Below are positions 21,074 to 31,690 of a DNA stretch of 40,202 nt, piece by piece. Numbering within the stretch: position 1 is the stretch's first letter; the number at the start of each line of letters is the position of its first letter. The notes below the pieces were generated by a model. That model was given only the letters and a program-made list of their open reading frames with translations, was not told the origin of the DNA and made no database searches. The translations under genes were made by a program, and so were the position numbers. Source of the stretch: Dimargaris cristalligena (lineage: Eukaryota; Kickxellomycota; Dimargaritomycetes; Dimargaritales; Dimargaritaceae); NCBI GenBank assembly GCA_027576995.1, contig JANBQC010000235.1, positions 1-40,202 of the forward strand, in the 5' to 3' direction.

Positions 21074-22352
21074 TTAACGAATGTACTTATCCATAAATTT
21101 ACGGTGGAAGTCTGACCGGAGCATATCGTTGATGAATCGCTTCTGGGGTTTATCATCGACGTCGCGGGCCTGATTCTTGAAAATGACATCGTCGTCCCAG
21201 CGCCGTTTAACCGCAAAACTGGGCCCATTGTTCAAGTTCAGGAGGGGGTTGCCACCCAGTAACTGTTCGGTGCGCTGAGATTCCTCCATTAGCGCCTGTT
21301 GTTCGGCTTTCTTGGCCTCTTCCTCGGCCCGTTCCCGCTTAATTTTTTCAAGCTCGCGCAGCAATTGGGCGGTTTCGTCGTCATCACCGTCGTCGTCGGA
21401 ATCGTCTTCGTTTTCATCCGAAGAGAAGGATGTGGAATTGACTGTATTGCCAAAAATCCCGCCGATTGCCTTGCGTTCCGGAGGTCTGTAAAGGGAAAAA
21501 TAGGTCACACCAAATGGTGTTTACAGTAGGACGGTTATAGAAGCCGAGAGTGTCGTTAGATAGTAGTTAACCAGAGCCTTCTCATATATCGGGTGGTAGT
21601 TTCTTGTTTGACACACGCATGGGTGCGACTACAAGTTGATAATGAGAGTAGGTCCACCGGGAGAAAATAAAAGGTGGTGGTGATTGAGTTCATCACCTTA
21701 ACAAACCATTCAAATATTTATAGGCAACTTACCCTGAGGAGCTTTCCTCATCCGAATCGTCACTGTCATCGACGTCCCACCCCTGGACTTGTTCCAGCAA
21801 TTGTCGGCGCTTTTCGTCGTCTAGCTGGGGGGTAGCCGACTCGGAATCGACTTGTCCAGGGGTTGGTTCACTGGACCCGATTGCAGCGGCACCCGAACCC
21901 GCCTTCAGTTTACGGAAATGTTCCCGTTCCGCTTCTAAAAGCTGCTGCTTCAGGTCATCGACCTTCTGTTCAAGACTGGTTTCCGATTCGGGTTGGCTAG
22001 AGACAGAGCATGCAAGTACCATCAGTCCATATATACATATTAAGGTATGCTACATAAAAATTAATAAGGGGGCACCACGGCGGTAGTAGGTATCAGCAAA
22101 ACGATGTTGGGTATTATAATGACGCGGTGGTGGGAAAATAATCACCAACTAGGGTGCATTGATTCAGTTGGGCCGTGTAGCATACACGCCAGGTGGGCTC
22201 ATTTCCAGCCAAGCATTTATAAATTCAGGAATGCCTTACCGGTATTTAAGTGTGGTGTGAGAAGGTAGGTCGCGCGCGCTAGTCTGAAGCTTAGGGCCTT
22301 TGCTTTCGCGACCACGAGCGGGGTCGAATGTCGGGCGGGCCGCGGTAGTCAT
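21074..22352 (-). CDS. CWC15: Cwc15/Cwf15, Prp19-complex (NTC)-associated splicing factor (3 exons)
   Basis: Cwc15 is a core component of the activated spliceosome, joining with the Prp19/NTC complex. Exons on the minus strand: 22352-22240, 21996-21733 and 21485-21074, both junctions in phase 2, give 262 residues. The invariant start [15 protein letters not shown] and [11 protein letters not shown] are in exon 1. Exon 2 is charged coiled coil ([16 protein letters not shown]) with an acidic end. Exon 3 has an acidic [11 protein letters not shown] run, a Glu/Lys helix, GNPLLNLN, and the conserved C-terminus [12 protein letters not shown]...[22 protein letters not shown]. Both ends match the family closely; the middle is the variable part, and the protein is somewhat longer than the human one (229). 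Confidence 0.95.
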
Positions 22353-25300
22353 TGTGGCTTGTGGGAATAAAAATACAAAACGCTAGAAATAGCGAAGGGA
22401 TGGATTACAAATAGGGGAAATCAAGGAAGCGAATAACGGTGAACTGTCGAGAATGAAAGTTCGTAAACCAATGGGACTATTCGCGTATAAATGAAAAGAG
22501 GGAAAATAAAAGACAAGGAAGCGGGTGATGGCGTTCGCATTAGGTCTGTACGAGAAACTCTAGTGTACATACTATTGCTTATCATAAGTTCGATTGAACG
22601 ATACAGCGACAAACATCCCACGCATGGGAAAAATAATTTTGACCGGTAATGTTTTTGGGATTATGAACTAATTACAACTGATGAGAGCGTTGATTGGACA
22701 GGACTTTGCACTCATGAAAGATCAGATTCAGTGTAAAAGTCCAACTGTCAGTGCTGAGCTACTAAACAACTTCAAGTAATCGATGTAAACAGTGGTTTCG
22801 GTGTAGCCAAGCACAGTTGTTCAAAAGGATCGGCAAATATCCCACTTTACTAGCAATTAAAAATGGCATAAATGATAGGCGACACTGAAGCCAAAATGGA
22901 ATATATAGTTTTTCAGGGTTGGGCTATTTAAGAAAGGTAAACAACTTCCGTCATAACAGCCGTGGTTAAATGGGAGATAATAACCGATATGTGGAAGTGT
23001 AGCGGGTGTTTCCTACCCCTCAGTGGAGATGAGCTTCTTTCAGTTTGGGCGAAATGAACGTAGCACAGTGGAAGTATACTTAGTGTAGCTATCGGTCACA
23101 TTGTGAATGTAGAATATAAATATCGAAATTGCTCTGTACTCTAAATCCGCGGGAACCTTATTTCCGGCCATTATGTACCAATTTCATAGTATATTGTCAT
23201 GGAAATGGGTTGCAGTCCCTATTTTTAACTCAAGCCATGTCGTTTAATCAACAGAAGTACTTCTTTATATTCGCCAACGCCGACCAGAATGAGACTTTAG
23301 TTAACCCCTAAATAATCCTAATAAAACGGCATATTTGAAGCAGTTCAATACAACGGCGCAGTGATTTAGCCCGTTTCCTGTTTAGTGATGATGCTTGCCC
23401 GTCATTTCTTACCCGTCTACAAGAGGCCGCGCCCGTTTCAGCAGACCGGCTCTATCTAATCCTGATTAGGTTAATAGGTCTGGGGGCGGAGGGGGTATGG
23501 AGATGGAAGCCCGTATATGCAATGTTAATTCAATGCCATTTATAGATGTCCATTTCCCAGATTCGGCTGGTGTAACATCATTCAGTATACGGGGAATTGA
23601 AAAAAAAAGTATGCTAGATGTAATGATAGGCGGTTCTTTGATGAGATGGGGGGGGGGGTGCGAGGTCTCCCGATAAATTTAAACAAAGAAGTGGAAGATA
23701 AATTACCCAAGAACTCGATTCTGGATACCGAAATAGTCTTCTGACAGTGCGTATATTTATATAGCAGTCGGTTTAGGCGGATGGACATTGGTCCTAAAGA
23801 GGCTAAATGATATGAGGTCAGCGAAGCATTCCACTGCTATCAAAATTTGTCTTCCTTTAGCCATGGATGTCCGCCACTATTGATTCGGATTCCAAACCAA
23901 CCCTCACCACAGCCACCCAAACTCAACAAATTTTGATAGCCCCAATGCTGTAGCACCGGAAAATAAGCCTTATTTCACCTTTTCAAAATACGGGTGAGCC
24001 GATTATTATATCGATTTTCCAACAACGCACCCCCCTCCCTGTTTTTCGCACAGCTGTATCTGATGAAAATAGCCCTAGTTATATTTCCGCGTTAGTTAAA
24101 TTAACCTCCCTAATCGACCTAGTTGCCGGGAACTTCCCCCCCAATGTTACTCCAAAAGATCAATCCAATCGGAAAAGAGCGTAATAAGTTATTGGATTGG
24201 TTGGGGTCAAAATGTATTGTCCAGAATATATAAAATATAAATCGTATTAGACCAGCCATATCTAACCGAGACATGTCCAATTAGGTAACGGAAGGGTAGC
24301 AGACTCTGGCGAGGGGAAGTATTCGCTAGAGGGTCAATTCACCCCCCTCTATCTCCCAATACCCAAAACGGGCCCGTATTTCAAATACCAATGAAAGCGA
24401 TTGGCTAACGAGCCCCGCTGGTGCGATTTCATCGACGCGGCCGCGTAATACAGGGACAACCACTGGACCCTATAACTCACCTTCTCTGGAAACATGGCGA
24501 CATTAAAATGGACGTTTCGGTCAAACAGATACTACCGTCGCTACGCTAACGTGTGGCCCGAAAAGTCACCAACTGTAGAAGGACCCCGCCAATCAAAAAA
24601 GGTATGGGCGATTGGCGCAACCCTTGCCCCACTTAACTTGAGCCCTCTCACTGAATGGCGAGTAGTGGAGGACTAAAATGCATTCCTTGAATTTACGAAA
24701 AATGCCTTGGTTCAAGGAGGAGGAAGGGGGGGGTATATCTCTCACATACATCTCACCCATCCCCCACATAAACTAAATGGCGGATACATTATTTTGATTC
24801 CTTTCATAGCCGTGGGTGGTGTCAACCAATCATTCTCCCTTATACCGAGGGGGCGTACGACAATGACGGTCACACATTGCGACTAACCCCTCCTTTCTTC
24901 CCTGTGGGTTATGGAGCTAGTTCACTAGATGTACAGCAGAGAAGGCCTTTTATTGATAGTTGACACAGCGCCAGTGAAACGGCGATTTGGCCTATCTCTC
25001 TGCTCCCCCCCCTACTCTCCTCTCCTGCCCCCCCCCCTCTCGTCCATTGTCGGGAAGCGGAATGATTCTGCGCAACCATCGGGGACGGGAGGATTGGTCA
25101 ACCTACTATGTACCTTTCTCTCACGGCCAATAAGCCCCATCCGTTATTTTCGTATCAGCCAAAATGAAGGGCAGAAAAGTAGCCACATGCCAAGGGGCAA
25201 AAACTGCCATGTTTTGCCCTCTCTCCCCCCCTTCTTTTCCGCCTCCGCCCTACGGTGGACCCCCCTCCGATATCGTATAAAAGCTCCGAAGGCGCCGTAC

Positions 25301-25745
25301 GGAGAGGAGAGTTTCGCACTTCCAATCTTCCAGGCCATTTGCCCTTTTTAATATATATAGTTTTTAGCATTTTTATACTGATAGACTGGTTTATATCCAC
25401 CTTTAGATTTTTGCATTATCAACATTTTACCACCCAATTAGCCCATTTCCCAGGTGACATTTTAAGGTTTACAATTGTCTCTATTTTGTAGTATACCCCG
25501 TCCTTCAATTTTTACCTAGAGAAATATCAATTAGGGAAGGTCAGCCCTTTATCTGTCTTTGGCGTCATTCTGCCCCTCCCCCATGCTCGCACGTACTAGA
25601 CTGCTCCTATATTTCTCAACGTTGACATTCGTATTATTGTTTTTTATTTCTCCAGCGGATATATTTGAAATTGGGATTTCCGTATTATACTGCGAGTTTA
25701 TCGGCACTTACATTATTTCGAATCCGAAAATATTATTATTGCATT
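22353..25745. promoter_or_regulatory. 3.4 kb divergent spacer between CWC15 and the first PPN2-like gene
   Basis: Both flanking genes read outward. I see a 15-bp inverted repeat (23836-23850 / 23926-23940), a run of about ten G near 23650, C-rich tracts around 25010-25050, and a TATAAAA word near 25275. A short frame from the ATG at 24494 (MATLKWTFRSNRYYRRY...) is followed by a possible GTATGG donor. It looks somewhat protein-like, but no partner exon or family could be named. No gene is called. Confidence 0.4.
23836..23940. repeat. Inverted repeat, 15-bp perfect arms, 75-bp loop
   Basis: GCTATCAAAATTTGT at 23836-23850 is the exact reverse complement of 23926-23940. The match continues outward imperfectly (AATGCT appears beyond both arms), giving roughly 25-bp imperfect arms. 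It could be a small MITE-like relic or a hairpin-forming transcript. No flanking target duplication is obvious. Confidence 0.7.
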
Positions 25746-27246
25746 ATGAGAGTACTGGTATCTCTCACCATCCTTTATCTGGGAGTAGTTCTGGCTTTTC
25801 CGTCCACGGTGGTAGACTCCAGGGACCGCTCCCAATCCCTGAGCCCTCCTCCGTTAAGCCCATCGAAATTTATCCACGAGTTGAACTACAGGGATCAACA
25901 CCTCAACCATAACCAACTCGCGGCCATCGGGAGCAACTTCGATTCGCGCGAAGAATGCAATTACCAAGGGTCCGGGCCATCGTCCCACTGGCCCTCGGGC
26001 TCACCCCCCACCTACATCCCTGAGCAGTTTGCCAACCCCCGTCGCCATAGCCGAATCGAAACCTACCCTTTTGGTGATGCATCCCCCCTACCCAAGCTGG
26101 GGGATCCATTAATACCATCACCACCGAGACAGTACGACCGGGTCGGTATGAGTCTGTACCAAGCCCTTCCCCATAACTCCAGTGTAAAGCGCTACCATCT
26201 CATTGGCGATGTGCACGGCCAAAATATCGAATTCCAGAAGTTAATGGTGGAGTTGAAATATAATAAGAATGTGGACCAGCTCATTTTGGTGGGCGATTTG
26301 ATCCATAAAGGTAGTTACTCGATTGAGGTCCTGGACTTCGCTATTGCCAACAAGGCGTTGTGCGTAAGGGGAAACCACGAAGATTATTTGTTTTCCATTG
26401 TAGCCGAGCAAAAGTTGGGTAAATACTCCCGGAAATGGAGGGACACTCTCTTTCAATTGATCAAGTAAGTTGGTAAACCCCTTTGAGCATCGTTGGGGAT
26501 ATTCCATTATATAGATATCCCTATATTAACCATTGCCACTTAACCCAGTTCAACTCGTTACGAGTAGAAGAGAGTCCTTATACAGCAGGTATTGTTTGAC
26601 GCTAGGGTTGGTGGTATTAATTGACCTACAGCAATAACTAGCTGGCGCACCCGTTCGAACTCATCCGACAGGGCGTGGGTGCTTACGGGGTTCCTCTTCC
26701 TCGCTTAGGTATAGCTAATTTCAATCAACCCAGTACTAACTTTCGTTCTTGGTATTCTCTATATTATTTGACGCTCATAGGGAACTCAAGGATCACCACT
26801 GGGCCTACCTCCGGAGCTGCCCTCTCGTGCTTCAGCTCCCCAAAGAGTTTGGCAATATTGCGGTGGTTCATGCTGGTATTGATATGAACCAAGCCCTGGA
26901 ACGCCAGGATCCCGACGTGGCCATGTACACGCCCATCTTGACACCCAATCCCAATGGGGGACCCCCTGAGCGGACCGAGCCCAGCTGGTTTGATATTTAT
27001 AATGCCCGACAAGAAGAGCGCCGTATGCACAAGACCTGGTCTTCCGCCGAATCGCGTCGCAGCCCACCCATGACGGTGGTGTACGGCCACGATGAACTCC
27101 TGGGGCTTCAACTACACCCCTTCACTAAGGGACTGGACTCAGCGTGCTACCGGGGTGGCAGTTTAACTGCGCTAACTCTGCCCGGTCAAAAAATTACTTC
27201 CGTGAAGTGTAAGCCAAGCGAGTCGATGTCCATTCGGAAGAGCTAG
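25746..27246 (+). CDS. PPN2: Ppn2-like metallophosphatase, intact copy 1 (2 exons)
   Basis: Yeast Ppn2 is a metal-dependent vacuolar endopolyphosphatase of the PPP-like metallophosphoesterase superfamily. Exons 25746-26464 and 26781-27246, joined in phase 2, give 394 residues. Residues 1-18 (MRVLVSLTILYLGVVLAF) form a signal peptide or signal anchor. A Pro/Ser-rich segment of about 125 residues follows, then the catalytic domain. All five metal-site motifs are present: GDVHG (154-158), GDLIHKG (183-189), GNHED (209-213), VVHAG (268-272) and YGHDE (341-345). FTKGLDSACYRGGSLTAL near the C-terminus is the family's typical ending. The start is the ATG just before the signal peptide; the 27-codon open extension upstream has no ATG. 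Two broken relatives lie 8 and 12 kb to the right. Substrate is inferred from family membership. Confidence 0.85.
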
Positions 27247-27861
27247 CGACCATGCGACTTGGAATCGTATCGACAATCGAAAACAGTCCACCGTCTTGTT
27301 GTCTTGGATATTCCCAACTGGGCTTTGAATATGCTTGAACACCGCCCTCGTCTGGCTTGGCTGTAACTATCTAATCCGGCAAGGCCAGGGGTGGGGTTTT
27401 TGAACGCAAACACCTTGGTAGGAAAACTTGACATGAAGCAAACTTAGTATACATCAAAAATGTAAATTATCACCAATAGATTTGACAGTGAAACGTATTG
27501 TAAATGCAGTGGTTATAATAGCAGTAATAGTGATGGGTGGAGGTGAAAAACCTCCTATATTCAGCGATCTATAGAGACTGGCATATATTACCAGTTTCAA
27601 TGAAAACCGTATTATGCTCTGTTGAATTCAAGATATGTGATTAGTATATAAACACATTGTGACTAGGATGTTCAAAGATCAACTAATCTCGAACCAAACC
27701 GCTACATGCTTCTAACAATACGCGATTTTTTACCCGTCCCATTTACGCCAATAATATAAATTTAGTATACTGCTGATTTTATTCACAATGGTCAGCGATA
27801 GCGGAGGAATATCTCATCTTGTCAGCCAATCTACTAAGTTGAGTTCGACAAGAGGCACAAG
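27247..27861. other. Convergent 3' spacer between PPN2-like copy 1 and ZUO1
   Basis: About 600 AT-rich bases between two gene ends. The only signal I support is an AATAAA for ZUO1 at 27779-27784. Confidence 0.5.
27779..27784 (-). terminator. AATAAA polyadenylation signal for ZUO1
   Basis: A perfect AATAAA on the minus strand lies about 80 bases past the ZUO1 stop codon, a usual distance. Confidence 0.55.
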
Positions 27862-29406
27862 TTAAAGTTGAGACAGCTGTTCGTCGAAGGCGGCGGTTCC
27901 TTGGTTTTCAGCGACGGCGTTGGTTAGCTTGGTGGCCAATTCGGTCATCTGGTCGGGAGTCTTCAGCTTGGCGAACAGCTTCTCCAGGTTGTTAAACTGG
28001 GTCTCGAGCTGGGAGGCGCTCAGAGAGGAACCGGGTTCGGCGAAGTAGTTGTTTTCCTATAGATAAGATGGGCGGGGAACGAATGTATCCAAAAATATAT
28101 ATTAAAAAAACATTAACATAGTAGGATTAGTATACCATACCACCAGAGTGTTTTATACCAAAGCACAGGGGTATCTCTCTCTCTCTCTCCTTTGAACCAG
28201 ATCCCAAATGGTCTCGCTCACATCAAGGAAGTTCCACTTCCTAATAAATGGTGTAGCACCTACCTTGGCCAGCTTGTTGATGATCTTCTTCTGGGCACGG
28301 ATAGCGTTCTTGGCCTCTTCCTTCTTCTTCTTTTCGGCGGCCTTGGTGGCCTTGTCCTGGACAGCCTGGTCCGCAGCGTTCTTCTTAGCCTCAGCCTCGG
28401 CCTTTTCCTTGGCGGCGATCTCAGCAGCGCTCAGAGCAGCGGGTTTCTTGGCCCCAGCGGCCGCTCCACCGCGGACATTACTGGCCTTCTTGGCGTTGCG
28501 GCGTTCACGCTCTTCCTTGCGGAAGCGGGCGATACGGGGATCGAGCTTCATGGCCTGCTCGACCAGGATACGCAGACGGGCGGTCTCCTCCTTCTTAAGA
28601 CGGGCCCGTTCGGCACGGTTCTTCTTATCCATGTAGCGCTTGTTGTCACGGTTATCAGCCGAGTCAACCTCCTCCTTATCCAAATGTTCGAACGAACGCC
28701 ACGAGTCGAAGTTAACCCAGAATTCGTAGAAGCTCTCCACGGTTTCGCGGTCGGTGTCGTTGTCACCGAGACCGGGCACGGGCTGAATCTTGGAGAAACG
28801 GGACTCGCGCTCGAACAGGGGGCAGTAGATGTCGAAATAATCGCCCTTGGCCTTAACCGAGGGGATGGTGTCGTCCAGCTCCGGGTCGACGGAATCGAAC
28901 TGGCGGCGCTTGACGGGGTCGTTCAGAATTTCGTTGGCCTTCTGGATACACTTGAAGAACTTATCGTCATGAGCATTACCACCGGCGGCTTTCTTGTCGG
29001 GGTGGTGGAGAAGCACCTTCTTGTGGAACTGGCGCTTGATGTCTTCGGGGGTGGCCCGCCAGCGCAGCTTGGACAGACCCAGGATAGCGTAGTTGTCCTG
29101 TTCGCGCCAGTCCTTGGGGTCGGACAACAGGAGATCGGGATCTTCCTCTTCATCATCGTACTCATCCTCGTGGACCTGGGTGTCGTTGGCAGCGGCTTGC
29201 TGGGCGGCCTGTTGATGGGCGGCGAAGGTCAGATGATCGGGGAACTCGGCCTGCTTGCCCTCGCTCTGGTAGGTTAGGAATTGGGCCACGCGCTCGCCCA
29301 CATTGGCCACGGATTGCTCGGTGGTGGCGGTAAATTGGGCTTGGATCTTTTGGGTCTCGCCACTAGTCCAGGTGGACGGCAGGGCCGTAAGTGTAAGGGG
29401 AGCCAT
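27862..29406 (-). CDS. ZUO1: Zuotin, ribosome-associated J-protein (2 exons)
   Basis: Zuo1 pairs with Ssz1 as the ribosome-associated complex and stimulates Ssb Hsp70s on nascent chains. Exon 1 is 29406-28264 and exon 2 is 28056-27862, joined in phase 0 (donor GTAGGT, acceptor TATAG). They give 445 residues against 433 in yeast. The order is an N-terminal domain; an acidic EDEYDDEEEDPDLLLSDPKDW stretch; a J domain at about 103-172 with the HPD triad at 135-137; the zuotin homology region (DYFDIYCPLFERESRFS, FYEFWVNFDSWRSFEHLD); a long highly charged helix rich in Lys, Ala and Glu that fits the ribosome-contacting middle domain; and a short C-terminal helical bundle in exon 2. SANT domains of the animal DNAJC2 type are absent, as usual in fungi. 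A 361-codon antisense frame over exon 1 is a shadow of its GC-rich codons. Confidence 0.95.
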
Positions 29407-30133
29407 AGTTACTGTTATTTAAAAAATAATAAAAAAATGACAAGACAAGTCCAAGGCTAAACCAGAAAGAACTAGCTGAAATAGAGAGATATGCGATGAG
29501 GCAAAAGCACTAGGGACCCAAAGCGACTCTATAGAATACAGTAGTGTGGGGGGGATATAAAATTGCCCAGAGTGAAAAAAAGCCCAGAGCCTCTCCATCC
29601 CAGGTTAACACAGCGTAAAAATCCAACTCGACCTCGATAAGAGTGGTCCATTCCAGGAGAGGGTATGTTTAGTCACGTGATACTTGAACAATCGACGCGC
29701 CGAATTGGTTGCTCTTGATTGAAACAGCCGAGATATACTGTAGGTAGAGAGAGAGGTCTGCTGAGAGGGCTGGTGGGCGGGAATGGTCTCCTCGCTATGT
29801 GTGCATCAGGTCTCCTCTCCCTGCCTATATGCCACCAACCCCCCCTTCATCACCTATTCTTCCGCAAAATTAAAGGTGAATGCGAGGCATCTCTTTGACC
29901 AAGACATTGGGTTTTTCCAGGCGGTTGGCATTCCTGTTGCATTACTTCATTTCCACTCCTTTCCCCTTTTGGGTTCCTCCCCTGTCTCACTATATATCAA
30001 GTGGACGTCTCTGTACAGTACCTCATTCCCCCCAAGACCACTCTTTCGACTCAGTCCATTTTAGTACAATAAACCGTAGTCCTTTTTCACCTATCTATAA
30101 TTATATTTTCAACTAGAATATCTTTTCCCCGTC
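29407..30133. promoter_or_regulatory. Divergent ZUO1/TFA2 promoter
   Basis: The 727 bases between the two outward-facing start codons must serve both genes. They include a palindromic E-box (29673-29680) about a third of the way in. Toward TFA2 the plus strand becomes pyrimidine-rich (29800-30130). Confidence 0.6.
29673..29680. promoter_or_regulatory. TCACGTGA E-box palindrome
   Basis: The 8-bp perfect palindrome TCACGTGA contains CACGTG, the core site for bHLH factors such as Cbf1 or Pho4 in yeasts. It lies 267 bp from the ZUO1 start and 454 bp from the TFA2 start. Factor identity is not known here. Confidence 0.5.
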
Positions 30134-31690
30134 ATGTCCTCGCTACTCCAGGAGCAGGCCAATTTCAAAAAGCGCCTGGCGGCCCAGCCTTTGCTTAAGC
30201 GACCTCAAATTGCTCGTCCCCATCCAATCGAACCTGTGGCCAAAAAGCCAAAGGCAGATTCATATTTCCGTGACCAACGGTCCCGGATATCAACTGCTGG
30301 TAAGCACTGCGTATTCGCCGTTATCCCTTGACTTCTTGGATAGGTTTATGCATTCGCTCTGCTCCGCACTGAATATAATATATTCCTTTGACGTACCCCC
30401 CCCCCTTCAACGGCCACTATAACCCATTCTCTATACCCAATACCCTGCTCGTTAACTCTTATATTTTTCGTCCGTGCCTCTGGGGGGCTATTTTTCATTC
30501 AATAGCTGCCTCCCCTCTTACTGGTCTGCAGGGCGCACTGTCACAGGCAAACAACCAGCCTCGACATGTGGGAACCGTCGTGTACGATGTCATTAACTAC
30601 CTAAAGGTATGTGGCTGTGACCCGAGGTAGTCGAGCTTCTAGTCCCTCCCCTGGATTGAAATTTCCATGTGTGTTGAATATTAACTAGGTGCCAGCTGGT
30701 ATTTAGTCCCTTATACTCACCGCCCCCATTGTCTATGGACGTATATATCTATATACACTCAGAAACTACAAATTCCCCAATCCTTCGAGGAGATCGAGAT
30801 TGCCCTCGGTGTGGATGTCAAATCTAGCGAGGAGATTCGGCAGCGATTAATAGAAAATACCAAAATCATTTTCAACGCCGATGTGGGTACTCTTGAGTAT
30901 AAACCCACCTATGACCTCCGCACACCGGACGACCTACTCACACTGCTCCAGAGCCGCACTTATGAGTGCGGTACCGATATCCGGGACTTCAAGGACTGCA
31001 TACTGAACGTGCGGGAGGCGGCCGAGGCCCTTATCAAACAGGGACTGGTTCTGGCTATCCGAAACAAGGACAACGTGCCTCGTTACCTCTTCTATAACCC
31101 CCATCCCGCGGTTCGTGTGGATGTGAACCCCGAATTCAAGGAGGAATGGAATAGGCTAAAAGTCCCTGACGAGGCGGACCTGTCAAAGGAATTGGACCGT
31201 GCCGGTCTGAAGCAGATGGAGGTCTTCCAGACCGTCATATCAGACAAAGACGTAAGTACCATTTGCCAGATTGCTCTACGAGCTTTTTTACCCGGGATCA
31301 TGCGCTGGACCATATCTTTTGGGGTCTTGCTATCCGATTGGTAATAGGTGGCCCTGGTCGAGTGGTCCCTGGTGAGGTCGAAGGCTGTTCTGTCGTATCC
31401 ACCGGTTGAAACTTACTATCCTATTTTCTGGGCTGTGGGTTTTGGCCATTTTCACCCATGCCAGTTCAAAAGCTTCTCACTTGGTTGTTTACAATTCCGG
31501 GCCTAACTGTTTCATCACCTGCTTAACACCCTTTCGTCCTTTTCATCGTATCTGTTTGGCAATACTTTGGAACTGGCTGCTATTTCAGTCCAAATCTAAG
31601 AAGCCGAAGGCGCGAAACCGCCGGGTTAAAATTACCAACACCCATTTGCAAGGTATCGATCTTACCACGGACTATGTGGTGGAGAACTAA
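30134..31690 (+). CDS. TFA2: TFIIE beta subunit, Tfa2 (4 exons)
   Basis: TFIIE beta helps recruit and regulate TFIIH and stabilises the open promoter complex of RNA polymerase II. Exons: 30134-30299, 30506-30606, 30763-31251 and 31589-31690, with phases 1, 0 and 0, give 285 residues (human 291). The basic N-terminus holds a KKPKADSYFRDQRSR patch. The first winged helix spans GTVVYDVINYL to YDLRTPDDLLTLLQ. The second includes GTDIRDFKDC, AEALIKQGLVLAIRNKDN and PRYLFYNP. The C-terminal helices carry EFKEEWNRLKVPDEADLSKEL, and exon 4 encodes the basic tail KSKKPKARNRRVKITNTHL...DLTTDYV. The exon 2 acceptor is AATAG at 30505; a nearer CAG at 30531-30533 would break the frame. Confidence 0.93.

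Noticed and set aside
25665..25745. N-terminal extension of PPN2-like copy 1
   Set aside because: It begins with TTG. The ATG at 25746 directly precedes a good signal peptide.
28192..29277. 361-codon plus-strand ORF, hydrophobic and Leu/Gly/Val-rich
   Set aside because: It lies exactly antisense to zuotin exon 1. Its composition is the mirror of charged GC-rich zuotin codons and it has no family resemblance.
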